Counted from the stretch's first letter, positions 48,301-58,524 are shown. The stretch is 64,000 bases of DNA from Comamonas testosteroni (GCA_008727115.1 CP044131.1:3100001-3164000), one strand, 5' to 3'. Notes: generated from the letters alone by a model not told the origin. A program made the numbers and translations.

Positions 48301-51300
48301 CAACCAGGGCCGCAACGTACCCGTCACAGTGGACGAAGGCGGCTTCATCGTCATCAACTCCAGCAATCTGAACGCCTACGACCCCGACTCGTCCGCGCGC
48401 CAGGTTCAATACACCATTACCGCCAAGCCCGCGCAGGGCCGTCTGTACTATTTGGCTCACGACGGCGAGATCACCTATCTTGATGTCGGCTCTTCGTTCA
48501 CTCAAGACGACGTGAACAATGGCCGAATCCACTACACGCACTCCGGCATGGAAGTGCCCGCCGACCAAAGCGGGCCTGTAGATAAATTCACCTTCACTCT
48601 GGCCGATGGCGCCAAGGAGGTGAAGGGCAATGAGTTCCACATCTACTCCCAGCCCACCAACGACGGTCCCACCGTCACTGTGCCAAACGGTCCTATCTCG
48701 GTCACTGATCCCACTGAGCCAACCAACATACCCAACGTAAGCGTCGGCGACCAGGATCTGGACAACGGCGGCAAACTGGTCGAGGACTTCGTTCAGGTCG
48801 TGGTACGCCTGCAGGACAACCAAGGCAAGCTTCTGAGCGCTTACAGCGGCATCACCATTGCCGTGGGCGCAGGTACGAACCTGATCGTGGGCGGCAAAGA
48901 CGGCAACGGCACCTACTTGGTGCTGCAAGGCTCGCTGGAAGACGTCAATGCCGCCTTGGCTACCTTGAGCGTTAAATTCGACAGCGACCGCGATGCGATC
49001 TACAAGCTGGAAATCATCGCCGACGACCGTCTGCGCAACGATAAGGGCGAGCTGATCCTGGACGAAAACGGCCAGGCCACTGCCAACGGCGGCAACAAGA
49101 ACCAATCGAACACCCGCACCGAGCCATCCACGAAGGTAGACACGGAGAATTACAACTGGGAAAGTGACCCGGTCCCAAAAAACTCGGACAACCTGAGTTC
49201 CAAAACCATCACGCTGTGGGCCAGTAAAGACAACGATCTGCCTACCGTTACGTTGCCCTCCGAACCGACGGATGTTTATGAGGACGTAGGCTACGAATTC
49301 AGCGCGGCCAAGGGCAATGGCGTCAAGGTCGGCGACACGGAATCCGAAGTCTTCGACAGCAGCATGCGCCTGACGCTGGAGGTCGAAAAGGGCTCGCTCA
49401 GCTTCAAGAACACCGCCGGTGTCACCGTGGTCGAGAGTGCCGACGGCAAGTACGTGTTCGAGGGCTCCCAGACGCAGCTGCAGGCCATGCTGGATGCCGG
49501 TTTCACCTTCAAGGGCAATACCAACTACCACGGCGACGCCAGCATCAAGGTCACCGTCCAGGAAGACAACACGCAACTTAATCCCGAAGACAGCACCAAT
49601 CGGGTCAGCGACACTCTGAACCTGACGGTCATCCCGGTCAACGACAAACCGGTGGTGGACGTCGGCGGCAAGGTCGATCTGGGCGGCAACGACTTCGTGG
49701 ATCTGAAGATCACGGGCATCACCGATACCAGCGACATTCAAGGCACCGATAACAACAACAGCCTGAATGTGCGTGTTGTGGTCCGCTTCACGGATGCGCA
49801 AGGCAATGTCATCACCACCCATGGCGGCCTGCCGATCCAGTTCCGCCTGGGCACGGACGATGCCACCATCACCGACGGTTACCTTGAACTATTCGGCTCG
49901 ATCGCCGAGATCAATGCCAAGCTGGCATCGCTGCAAGCCAAGTTCGAGGGCGACGCCAACGCCACCTACCACCTGCAGGTCATCGTCGATGACCGCAACT
50001 ACAGTGCCGACGGAGCCCTGACGGGCGGCGCCAATGGCGGCGACTTCAATCCGGACAGCAGTTCGGCCACCGGCGTCAGCTCCGTGGACGGAACGACAAC
50101 CTGGGGCGCCACCGACAAAAACGTACCCACGCTGTACAACATCGTGCAGGGCGGCAAGAACATCAACGTTTCGGGCGTCAACGACGCGCCCGCCATTGTG
50201 GGCAATGGCCCGCTGGCCGTCACGGAAGACACGACCACCCTGGTCAAGGACGCCGGCGGCAACTTCCTGCAGATCACCGACACGGACGACTTCGGCAGCA
50301 ACTTCACGGTCGAATTAAGTGCCACCAAGGGCACGCTCAGCTTCTCGTCCATCACCGTCGACGGCGTGACCATCAGCAAGACCGGCGAGGTCTACACACT
50401 GGTCGGCGACAAGTCGTCCATCAACACAATGCTGCAGCGGCTGCAATTCACGGCCAATGCCGATTTGCATTCTGCCGTGAACAATCCTGACGGCCTGGGC
50501 ACCTCCATCACGATGAAGGTGACCGATACGGCACTGCCCGGCAGCGGAACCGCCCTCAGCAGCCAGCAGACCTTCGTCGTGCAAGTGACGGCGCAGAACG
50601 ACAGGCCCACCATAGACAAAGACGTCAGCCTAGGGGCGATCAACGAAGACAATGCCTCGACGCCCGTCCGCGTCGATAGTCTGGACTTCGGCTATTCGGA
50701 TGCGCGCGATGACCAGAGCGCCAATGGCGGTGGCAACACGGCCACCGATTTCAGCTACATCGCTATCGTGGGTTCGGACGGCTACGATGCGCGCCAGGGC
50801 ACATGGCAGATCAATGACGGCAATGGCTGGATAACGATTCCGGCCAGCGGACTGAGCGACACCTCCGCCCTGGTCTTCAGCAGCTCGGCGCAGATCCGCT
50901 TTGTGCCGGCCGACAACTTCCACGGCGAACCCGGCAAGCTCGTCATCCGCGCCGGCGACGGCAGCATCCAAAATCTGGACACCAGCGCAAACGCAAACGC
51001 GACCAAAAACCTCACCCTGGGCCAGACCAGCCCCTGGTCCAACGAAAAACACACCATCGGCATCACCGTCACAGGTGTCAATGACAGCCCCATCATCAAC
51101 GCCGGCGGCACCCTGCCCGCCGACACCGAAGATGTCACAAACCCGGACGGCAGCACCATTGGCAGTCTGATCCAGGACTATGACGACAGCCGTGACGATC
51201 AAAGCGCCATCCCCGGCGGCGGCAGCAACGCCGGCGCACTGGGCGGCGTGGCCATCGTCGGCCTGGAGGGCCACGATCCGGCACAAGGCAGCTGGCAATA

Positions 51301-54300
51301 TTCGACCGACAACGGCGCCAACTGGACCACCATAGACAGCAGCGTCAGCACTTCGTCGGCCATCGTGCTGGAAGTCGGTGCCAAGGTACGCTTTGTGCCG
51401 GCCGCCGACTTCAATGGCGACGTCAGCGGCAAGCTGGTGCTACGCGCCAGCGACCAGCCTGTCACCGGTCAGACCGTCGTGCGCGATATCAGCGCCGACC
51501 TCGTCGCTAACGGCCCATGGTCCAACGAAAGCAAGATTTCGACCTCCGTGGCCGCCGTCAACGACGCGCCTACGCTAAGCGGCACGCCCAACAACACCAC
51601 AGTCACAGAAAATGACGGACGCGGCGGCACCACGATCAACGAGACGCCTCTGTTCTCCGACGTGACAGTGGGCGACGTGGATCTGGGCACCACGCCGGGC
51701 CTGGACAGCTCCATTTTCGGGGCCGGCACCATTACGGTCACCATTGGCGGCTACAAAGACGGTGATGTGCTGAGCATCCCGGAAGATGCCAACGGCGTCG
51801 CCAAGTTCACCCAGAACGGCGCCACCGTCACCATCACGCTCACGGCCAGTGCTACCCTGGCTGACGTGAAAGCGGTGATCGAATCCCTGCGCTACTCCAG
51901 CACCAGCGACAACCCTACTGATTCCCAGGCCAGCGCCACCCGCACTTTCACGGTGGTGGTCAACGATGGCAAGAATCAACAGAACGGCGGTAATGCCGGC
52001 ACAGGCGCAGGCCTGGACAGCGATGCGCTGACGGCAACCCTGACGATCCTACCAACCAACGATAATCCGGAGCTGAAGCCCGGCACTCCAGCACTGCCCC
52101 CCATCAATGATGCGGATGGCAACACGACGCCCACTCTGGATCTGGGCCAGTACTTCACCGATGTGGATGGTGACACTGTCACCGTCACCTCTGTCACAGA
52201 CCTGCCTCCTGGCCTGACGTTTGACCCAACGACAGGTCTGGTGACCGGAAAGCTGACACCCGACGCCTCTCAAGGTGGCCCCAACAGTGACGGTATCTAC
52301 ACCGTCACAGTAATGGTCAGCGATGGCAAGGGTGGTACGGCCACCGAGACGTTTACCTACACCGTCACCAACCCCGCCCCTGAGGCTCATAACGACAGTC
52401 GCACAACGCAGGAAGACACGCCTGTCTCTGGCAACGTCATTACCGGCAACACCGATGGCGATGTGGCGGACCGTGACCCCGATGGCGATGCACTGACCGT
52501 GACGCAGTTTGAGGTGGACGGTACAACCTATACCTTCAATACCAACACGTCCACACATACGGTGAATCTGGCAGAGGGAACGCTGATCTTCAAGGAAGAC
52601 GGTAGCTATACCTTCACGCCTGCCAAGGACTGGAACGGCAAAGTTCCCACGGTGACCTACACCATCAGCGATGGCGAGGGTGGCACCGCTACCGCAAAGC
52701 TCACCATTGTGGTGACGCCAGTCAATGATGCCCCGACACTGAAGCCCGGCACTCCAGCGCTGCCCCCCATCAATGATGCGGATGGCAACACGACGCCCAC
52801 TCTGGATCTGGGCCAGTACTTCACCGATGTGGATGGTGACACTGTCACCGTCACCTCTGTCACCGGCCTGCCTCCTGGCCTGACGTTTGACCCAACGACA
52901 GGTCTGGTGACCGGAAAGCTGACACCCGACGCCTCTCAAGGCGGCCCCGGCAAGGATGGCATCTATACCGTCACCGTGGAGGTCAGTGACGGCAAGGGCG
53001 GCACAGCGACCGAGACGTTCACCTATACCGTTACCAACCCCGCCCCTGAGGCTCATAACGACAGTCGCACAACGCAGGAAGACACGCCTGTCTCTGGCAA
53101 CGTCATTACCGGCAACACCGATGGCGATGTGGCGGACCGTGACCCCGATGGCGATGCACTGACCGTGACGCAGTTTGAGGTGGACGGTACAACCTATACC
53201 TTCAATACCAACACGTCCACACATACGGTGAATCTGGCAGAGGGAACGCTGATCTTCAAGGAAGACGGTAGCTATACCTTCACGCCTGCCAAGGACTGGA
53301 ACGGCAAAGTTCCCACGGTGACCTACACCATCAGCGATGGCGAGGGTGGCACCGCTACCGCAAAGCTCACCATTGTGGTGACGCCAGTCAATGATGCCCC
53401 GACACTGAAGCCCGGCACTCCAGCGCTGCCCCCCATCAATGATGCGGATGGCAACACGACGCCCACTCTGGATCTGGGCCAGTACTTCACCGATGTGGAT
53501 GGTGACACTGTCACCGTCACCTCTGTCACCGGCCTGCCTCCTGGCCTGACGTTTGACCCAACGACAGGTCTGGTGACCGGAAAGCTGACACCCGACGCCT
53601 CTCAAGGCGGCCCCGGCAAGGATGGCATCTATACCGTCACCGTGGAGGTCAGTGACGGCAAGGGCGGCACAGCGACCGAGACGTTCACCTATACCGTTAC
53701 CAACCCCGCCCCTGAGGCTCATAACGACAGTCGCACAACGCAGGAAGACACGCCTGTCTCTGGCAACGTCATTACCGGCAACACCGATGGCGATGTGGCG
53801 GACCGTGACCCCGATGGCGATGCACTGACCGTGACGCAGTTTGAGGTGGACGGTACAACCTATACCTTCAATACCAACACGTCCACACATACGGTGAATC
53901 TGGCAGAGGGAACGCTGATCTTCAAGGAAGACGGTAGCTATACCTTCACGCCTGCCAAGGACTGGAACGGCAAAGTTCCCACGGTGACCTACACCATCAG
54001 CGATGGCGAGGGTGGCACCGCTACCGCAAAGCTCACCATTGTGGTGACGCCAGTCAATGATGCCCCGACACTGAAGCCCGGCACTCCAGCGCTGCCCCCC
54101 ATCAATGATGCGGATGGCAACACGACGCCCACTCTGGATCTGGGCCAGTACTTCACCGATGTGGATGGTGACACTGTCACCGTCACCTCTGTCACCGGCC
54201 TGCCTCCTGGCCTGACGTTTGACCCAACGACAGGTCTGGTGACCGGAAAGCTGACACCCGACGCCTCTCAAGGCGGCCCCGGCAAGGATGGCATCTATAC

Positions 54301-57300
54301 CGTCACCGTGGAGGTCAGTGACGGCAAGGGCGGCACAGCGACCGAGACGTTCACCTATACCGTTACCAACCCCGCCCCTGAGGCTCATAACGACAGTCGC
54401 ACAACGCAGGAAGACACGCCTGTCTCTGGCAACGTCATTACCGGCAACACCGATGGCGATGTGGCGGACCGTGACCCCGATGGCGATGCACTGACCGTGA
54501 CGCAGTTTGAGGTGGACGGTACAACCTATACCTTCAATACCAACACGTCCACACATACGGTGAATCTGGCAGAGGGAACGCTGATCTTCAAGGAAGACGG
54601 TAGCTATACCTTCACGCCTGCCAAGGACTGGAACGGCAAAGTTCCCACGGTGACCTACACCATCAGCGATGGCGAGGGTGGCACCGCTACCGCAAAGCTC
54701 ACCATTGTGGTGACGCCAGTCAATGATGCCCCGACACTGAAGCCCGGCACTCCAGCGCTGCCCCCCATCAATGATGCGGATGGCAACACGACGCCCACTC
54801 TGGATCTGGGCCAGTACTTCACCGATGTGGATGGTGACACTGTCACCGTCACCTCTGTCACCGGCCTGCCTCCTGGCCTGACGTTTGACCCAACGACAGG
54901 TCTGGTGACCGGAAAGCTGACACCCGACGCCTCTCAAGGCGGCCCCGGCAAGGATGGCATCTATACCGTCACCGTGGAGGTCAGTGACGGCAAGGGCGGC
55001 ACAGCGACCGAGACGTTCACCTATACCGTCACCAACCCAGCCCCTGAGGCCCATGACGACAGCCGCACGACCGCAGAGGACACGCCTGTCTCTGGCAACG
55101 TCATTACCGGCAACACCGATGGCGATGTGGCGGACCGTGACCCCGATGGCGATGCACTGACCGTGACGCAGTTTGAGGTGGACGGTACAACCTATACCTT
55201 CAATACCAACACGTCCACACATACGGTGAATCTGGCAGAGGGAACGCTGATCTTCAAGGAAGACGGTAGCTATACCTTCACGCCTGCCAAGGACTGGAAC
55301 GGCAAAGTTCCCACGGTGACCTACACCATCAGCGATGGCGAGGGTGGCACCGCTACCGCAAAGCTCACCATTGTGGTGACGCCAGTCAATGATGCCCCGA
55401 CACTGAAGCCCGGCACTCCAGCGCTGCCCCCCATCAATGATGCGGATGGCAACACGACGCCCACTCTGGATCTGGGCCAGTACTTCACCGATGTGGATGG
55501 TGACACTGTCACCGTCACCTCTGTCACCGGCCTGCCTCCTGGCCTGACGTTTGACCCAACGACAGGTCTGGTGACCGGAAAGCTGACACCCGACGCCTCT
55601 CAAGGCGGCCCCGGCAAGGATGGCATCTATACCGTCACCGTGGAGGTCAGTGACGGCAAGGGCGGCACAGCGACCGAGACGTTCACCTATACCGTTACCA
55701 ACCCCGCCCCTGAGGCTCATAACGACAGTCGCACAACGCAGGAAGACACGCCTGTCTCTGGCAACGTCATTACCGGCAACACCGATGGCGATGTGGCGGA
55801 CCGTGACCCCGATGGCGATGCACTGACCGTGACGCAGTTTGAGGTGGACGGTACAACCTATACCTTCAATACCAACACGTCCACACATACGGTGAATCTG
55901 GCAGAGGGAACGCTGATCTTCAAGGAAGACGGTAGCTATACCTTCACGCCTGCCAAGGACTGGAACGGCAAAGTTCCCACGGTGACCTACACCATCAGCG
56001 ATGGCGAGGGTGGCACCGCTACCGCAAAGCTCACCATTGTGGTGACGCCAGTCAATGATGCCCCGACACTGAAGCCCGGCACTCCAGCGCTGCCCCCCAT
56101 CAATGATGCGGATGGCAACACGACGCCCACTCTGGATCTGGGCCAGTACTTCACCGATGTGGATGGTGACACTGTCACCGTCACCTCTGTCACCGGCCTG
56201 CCTCCTGGCCTGACGTTTGACCCAACGACAGGTCTGGTGACCGGAAAGCTGACACCCGACGCCTCTCAAGGCGGCCCCGGCAAGGATGGCATCTATACCG
56301 TCACCGTGGAGGTCAGTGACGGCAAGGGGGGTACGGCCACCGAGACGTTTACTTACACCGTCACCAACCCTCCCCCTGTCGCCCAACCTGACCAGCAAAT
56401 CATTCATGGTGAATCCTCTACTACAGGCAATGTCCTGTCGGGACAAGGCAGCACATCGTCCACTCCGTCAAATGACTTTGACCCTGATGGCGACCACTTA
56501 GTAGTAGTAGGCGTTGCGGCGGGCAATCAGCTTGGCCAAGGCAATGTGTCTGGCTTGGTTGGCGTAACCATCCCAGGCTCCCATGGCAGCTTGCTACTTG
56601 ATGCCAACGGCAACTACACCTATATCCGCACTGATGGAGGTGTACCTGGCTCCTTTACGGACACTTTTACCTACACGATCAGTGACGGACAAGGCGGCTA
56701 CGCGACAACAACGCTGACAATCAGCATTGATGACAGCACTCCTGCTCTGACCCCTCCAGCAAGCGGAGGAGTTACACCGGGTAATCCATCTGTCTACGAG
56801 TCTGGCTTGCCAGACGGAAGCACGCCGGACTCTGGTAGCAACAAAACTACGGGCAAGCTGGAGATTGACTCTCCAGATGGCCTAAGCACCATCACCGTCA
56901 CGCCTCCTGGAGGTGGTACACCTGTGACTCTGGATCCCAGCAAGGGTATTACCAGTGGAACGGTGGATACGCCCAACGGCAAAGTCACGGTGACTTACGA
57001 CCCGGGCAATGGCACGGACAAACCCAGCATCAGCTGGGAGTACGAGCTCACGACACCCGTCGATAACAGTGGCGGCCAAACGCCTACCGATAGTTTCACT
57101 ATTACCGTTACCGACACGGACGGAGACCCCAGCTCACCCACCACCATCACAGTTGATATCGTGGATGACAAGCCTGATGCACAGGACGACAGCAACTCCA
57201 CGCTGGTCAATGTGCCTATCTCAGGCGAGCTGGGCGGCAATGACAAGCCCGGCGCCGATGGCCCGCTGACCTGGACCACCGACAAGCAGCCTACTCATGG

Positions 57301-58513
57301 CACTGTCACCATTGACCCGGACACGGGAGCGTACCTCTACACCCCTGAGCCAGGCTTTGTGGGCACGGATACCTTCACCTATACGGTGACAGACAAGGAC
57401 GGCAGCACCAGCACTGCCACGGTCACCATTACCGTGACAAATCAGCCCCCTGTGGCCGTGGATGACAGCAATGTCTCCGAGCCCGGCAAGCCCGCAATAG
57501 GTAATGTGCTGACAGGTGGCTCTACTGGCGACCGTCCGGACAGCGATCCAGATGGACAGCCTGTCACCGTGACGGAAATCACGGTAGATGGCAAGACGGT
57601 GCAGATTCCATCCAATGGGTCGATCACTGTAGAGCTGCCTAACAAGGGTACTCTGCTCATCGGCAGCGACGGTAGCTACAGCTTCACGCCCTTGCCTATG
57701 TGGAGCGGTCAGGTGCCAGATATCAGCTACGCCATCTCTGATGGTGCGGGTGGGACGGATACCGCTGTATTGCGCATCACGATCACGGCCATTCCCACGG
57801 CATCGGATGTACCTCCGCGCATTCCTGTCGAGATCCCTTCGTTTGCCAACCAAGGCGAGCGACCTCTGTATGACATGCGCGGCCAGACTCCCTGGTCGGG
57901 CAATCAGTTCTACTTCCCAAGCGTGTTCTGGGAAAACCCAGGCTTTGGAACCGGATCGCTTTTCCCGCAACCCTTCCACCCCGTGGTCTATGTCAATGAT
58001 GAGGTCCAACGCTCTCAAACATTGCAGCAGACCTATGCGATTGACGGTCAGTGGGCGAACTGGTTTGAAGACAGCAATGTCTTGCGCACCTTCTCTAAGC
58101 ACCTGGGTATGGACCCGGCGCTATTTGTTCAGCACGCTGTACGAGACATTCAGTGGGAGCGTCGCCTGAATGAGTTCCTGGCGCGCAATATGCAGACCAA
58201 CTTGCCGACGGAAAGTCCGCAACAAGATCTGCCTAGTGCCTTGCTCAGCACCTTGCCTGAGTCGCTCAACGACACAAGCACTCCGGCTTCGGACTCGACT
58301 CAACCTACAGAGGCCAACGGTACCTCGACTGAACCGTTGACCTCCGCAGACTTTGGTAACGAGAGCTTCAGCGAATTGCTGGAGCGCTGGAATACCGCCG
58401 AAGCACAAACAGAAGGTTCTGAAATCGTGAGCCTGCCTGCCAATGGCAAGTCCAGCTCCTTCTCTGAGCAGCTCCAGCAAAGTGCTCATCAACTGCCAAG
58501 CCACATCGGTTAA
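45383..58513 (+). CDS. Giant LEPR-motif repeat adhesin (4376 residues)
   Basis: This is a predicted surface-exposed or secreted giant adhesin. The basic N-terminus carries LEPRLLFDGAA at residues 17-27, a motif found at the start of many very large proteobacterial repeat proteins, and no Sec signal peptide. Residues about 90-2230 are diverse cadherin/CSPG/VCBS-like repeats. Residues 2231-3562 are six 222-residue units, each an Ig-like (He_PIG type) plus a cadherin-like half, and a seventh is partial. Further VCBS-like domains reach about 4130. Acidic turns such as DRDPDGDAL and DVDGDTVT suggest calcium binding. The last 230 residues are a non-repetitive tail with helical parts and no RTX nonapeptides. 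ATG 45383 (AAAGGG upstream) is preferred over an in-frame TTG 15 bp earlier. Confidence 0.93.
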   Translation: MAQKRKPSRSSSRLLALEPRLLFDGAAMVAAQDAMQPESEHLEAPPEVQGADEASSSPSSEAFGNAALFRQALFSAADDTNSAPSISNSTPPLEVAEHSVLNNPGADSVTLSGVTVKGSGQITVTVSLDDPSLGTLNGSPHVSFTGTAAEANEWLRNLTFKSTQDHEIGKESKHAVITVSAQANGHSSSTTLRVDINPTNSPVEFQDEQGNVIDSTETSVVEGSVTTLNGSLLNPVDREVTAGTQSPDQIIYQIETESQYGYLILTATADADSGKRLGAGSIFTHQDVLDGKVKYVHTAKGTDQNLADSFTLLANDGATPQTKSASLTVALDIIPVNQEVIITGLDAVAWEGQPWNAQNVPSIGSSITATNGGDPNDPLFIIIDSLPAKGDLYFDGTLVVAGQRIAYADRDKLTYQAEAGEPDTTNVTFNITIEDSGGGTDRPDRQSGVVNIQVRAINDDPAVDINAGAQASGAPSVVDGAGQTDGNYTLTLRPGQLSFRDDDTAPELITYIVTELPQNGVLVLTVGGERVRLAAGATFTQADINAGRVQFIQTSAANDATPADWTDSFKFNVVDNTLSVFWDESGNPYTRPGGSYGSTGPDAPLTQHVFHIGLNTDKGQGDDSDAIDGVIPNFDKNVDHSGISPDPTASNKGDPVNEGGTVTIGKETLSHTATITLPGGSTFPVPPKDIVYTILGFGFDSGDAAADQAMREQWGNGWNGLIYRDGVALGQYDTFTQADIDAGLITFAHDGSENFLARLNLQVSAPGYGTGQFQADAFTYDIHITPTNNAPDIDGSKHVVIKEGTQDKVIDLDTLTFSDKDDANSGTQFEGGAFDGSLAPNAADKNMAVNHDGDHPLVYVITSLPDHGKLTYTDKNGITRDVTLDDLNTTRFEAHADGSSGLKYSHDGKESAVDSFKIQAIDNRGAKSGEATVSIDIVGVNDGPQIPAPGLPGSGGTADYDNGDNQASMAPGDNQGRNVPVTVDEGGFIVINSSNLNAYDPDSSARQVQYTITAKPAQGRLYYLAHDGEITYLDVGSSFTQDDVNNGRIHYTHSGMEVPADQSGPVDKFTFTLADGAKEVKGNEFHIYSQPTNDGPTVTVPNGPISVTDPTEPTNIPNVSVGDQDLDNGGKLVEDFVQVVVRLQDNQGKLLSAYSGITIAVGAGTNLIVGGKDGNGTYLVLQGSLEDVNAALATLSVKFDSDRDAIYKLEIIADDRLRNDKGELILDENGQATANGGNKNQSNTRTEPSTKVDTENYNWESDPVPKNSDNLSSKTITLWASKDNDLPTVTLPSEPTDVYEDVGYEFSAAKGNGVKVGDTESEVFDSSMRLTLEVEKGSLSFKNTAGVTVVESADGKYVFEGSQTQLQAMLDAGFTFKGNTNYHGDASIKVTVQEDNTQLNPEDSTNRVSDTLNLTVIPVNDKPVVDVGGKVDLGGNDFVDLKITGITDTSDIQGTDNNNSLNVRVVVRFTDAQGNVITTHGGLPIQFRLGTDDATITDGYLELFGSIAEINAKLASLQAKFEGDANATYHLQVIVDDRNYSADGALTGGANGGDFNPDSSSATGVSSVDGTTTWGATDKNVPTLYNIVQGGKNINVSGVNDAPAIVGNGPLAVTEDTTTLVKDAGGNFLQITDTDDFGSNFTVELSATKGTLSFSSITVDGVTISKTGEVYTLVGDKSSINTMLQRLQFTANADLHSAVNNPDGLGTSITMKVTDTALPGSGTALSSQQTFVVQVTAQNDRPTIDKDVSLGAINEDNASTPVRVDSLDFGYSDARDDQSANGGGNTATDFSYIAIVGSDGYDARQGTWQINDGNGWITIPASGLSDTSALVFSSSAQIRFVPADNFHGEPGKLVIRAGDGSIQNLDTSANANATKNLTLGQTSPWSNEKHTIGITVTGVNDSPIINAGGTLPADTEDVTNPDGSTIGSLIQDYDDSRDDQSAIPGGGSNAGALGGVAIVGLEGHDPAQGSWQYSTDNGANWTTIDSSVSTSSAIVLEVGAKVRFVPAADFNGDVSGKLVLRASDQPVTGQTVVRDISADLVANGPWSNESKISTSVAAVNDAPTLSGTPNNTTVTENDGRGGTTINETPLFSDVTVGDVDLGTTPGLDSSIFGAGTITVTIGGYKDGDVLSIPEDANGVAKFTQNGATVTITLTASATLADVKAVIESLRYSSTSDNPTDSQASATRTFTVVVNDGKNQQNGGNAGTGAGLDSDALTATLTILPTNDNPELKPGTPALPPINDADGNTTPTLDLGQYFTDVDGDTVTVTSVTDLPPGLTFDPTTGLVTGKLTPDASQGGPNSDGIYTVTVMVSDGKGGTATETFTYTVTNPAPEAHNDSRTTQEDTPVSGNVITGNTDGDVADRDPDGDALTVTQFEVDGTTYTFNTNTSTHTVNLAEGTLIFKEDGSYTFTPAKDWNGKVPTVTYTISDGEGGTATAKLTIVVTPVNDAPTLKPGTPALPPINDADGNTTPTLDLGQYFTDVDGDTVTVTSVTGLPPGLTFDPTTGLVTGKLTPDASQGGPGKDGIYTVTVEVSDGKGGTATETFTYTVTNPAPEAHNDSRTTQEDTPVSGNVITGNTDGDVADRDPDGDALTVTQFEVDGTTYTFNTNTSTHTVNLAEGTLIFKEDGSYTFTPAKDWNGKVPTVTYTISDGEGGTATAKLTIVVTPVNDAPTLKPGTPALPPINDADGNTTPTLDLGQYFTDVDGDTVTVTSVTGLPPGLTFDPTTGLVTGKLTPDASQGGPGKDGIYTVTVEVSDGKGGTATETFTYTVTNPAPEAHNDSRTTQEDTPVSGNVITGNTDGDVADRDPDGDALTVTQFEVDGTTYTFNTNTSTHTVNLAEGTLIFKEDGSYTFTPAKDWNGKVPTVTYTISDGEGGTATAKLTIVVTPVNDAPTLKPGTPALPPINDADGNTTPTLDLGQYFTDVDGDTVTVTSVTGLPPGLTFDPTTGLVTGKLTPDASQGGPGKDGIYTVTVEVSDGKGGTATETFTYTVTNPAPEAHNDSRTTQEDTPVSGNVITGNTDGDVADRDPDGDALTVTQFEVDGTTYTFNTNTSTHTVNLAEGTLIFKEDGSYTFTPAKDWNGKVPTVTYTISDGEGGTATAKLTIVVTPVNDAPTLKPGTPALPPINDADGNTTPTLDLGQYFTDVDGDTVTVTSVTGLPPGLTFDPTTGLVTGKLTPDASQGGPGKDGIYTVTVEVSDGKGGTATETFTYTVTNPAPEAHDDSRTTAEDTPVSGNVITGNTDGDVADRDPDGDALTVTQFEVDGTTYTFNTNTSTHTVNLAEGTLIFKEDGSYTFTPAKDWNGKVPTVTYTISDGEGGTATAKLTIVVTPVNDAPTLKPGTPALPPINDADGNTTPTLDLGQYFTDVDGDTVTVTSVTGLPPGLTFDPTTGLVTGKLTPDASQGGPGKDGIYTVTVEVSDGKGGTATETFTYTVTNPAPEAHNDSRTTQEDTPVSGNVITGNTDGDVADRDPDGDALTVTQFEVDGTTYTFNTNTSTHTVNLAEGTLIFKEDGSYTFTPAKDWNGKVPTVTYTISDGEGGTATAKLTIVVTPVNDAPTLKPGTPALPPINDADGNTTPTLDLGQYFTDVDGDTVTVTSVTGLPPGLTFDPTTGLVTGKLTPDASQGGPGKDGIYTVTVEVSDGKGGTATETFTYTVTNPPPVAQPDQQIIHGESSTTGNVLSGQGSTSSTPSNDFDPDGDHLVVVGVAAGNQLGQGNVSGLVGVTIPGSHGSLLLDANGNYTYIRTDGGVPGSFTDTFTYTISDGQGGYATTTLTISIDDSTPALTPPASGGVTPGNPSVYESGLPDGSTPDSGSNKTTGKLEIDSPDGLSTITVTPPGGGTPVTLDPSKGITSGTVDTPNGKVTVTYDPGNGTDKPSISWEYELTTPVDNSGGQTPTDSFTITVTDTDGDPSSPTTITVDIVDDKPDAQDDSNSTLVNVPISGELGGNDKPGADGPLTWTTDKQPTHGTVTIDPDTGAYLYTPEPGFVGTDTFTYTVTDKDGSTSTATVTITVTNQPPVAVDDSNVSEPGKPAIGNVLTGGSTGDRPDSDPDGQPVTVTEITVDGKTVQIPSNGSITVELPNKGTLLIGSDGSYSFTPLPMWSGQVPDISYAISDGAGGTDTAVLRITITAIPTASDVPPRIPVEIPSFANQGERPLYDMRGQTPWSGNQFYFPSVFWENPGFGTGSLFPQPFHPVVYVNDEVQRSQTLQQTYAIDGQWANWFEDSNVLRTFSKHLGMDPALFVQHAVRDIQWERRLNEFLARNMQTNLPTESPQQDLPSALLSTLPESLNDTSTPASDSTQPTEANGTSTEPLTSADFGNESFSELLERWNTAEAQTEGSEIVSLPANGKSSSFSEQLQQSAHQLPSHIG
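52073..56374 (+). repeat. 666-bp tandem repeats within the adhesin gene
   Basis: Six full units start at 52073, 52739, 53405, 54071, 54737 and 55403. A seventh (56069) is cut short after about 306 bp. Units 2-4 and 6 look identical base for base over long stretches. Unit 1 differs near its middle (DLPPG, PNSDG) and unit 5 differs around 55029-55080 (HDDSRTTAED). The near-identity implies recent duplication or gene conversion. Confidence 0.95.
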
Positions 58514-58524
58514 CAGCATCAAGC

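Noticed and set aside
52073..56374. Tandem repeats considered as CRISPR or satellite DNA
   Set aside because: The units are 666 bp, coding and in phase, with no short repeat-spacer structure and no cas genes.
52049..56446. A 1465-codon open frame on the minus strand across the adhesin repeats
   Set aside because: The 666-bp period is a multiple of three, so one stop-free antisense unit is copied in phase. The plus strand encodes clear VCBS/Ig-like domains and is continuous with the rest of the adhesin.
45383..58513. Classical RTX adhesin secreted by an HlyB-type system
   Set aside because: No GGxGxDxxx nonapeptide repeats are seen near the C-terminus and no HlyB-type ATPase lies in the window.
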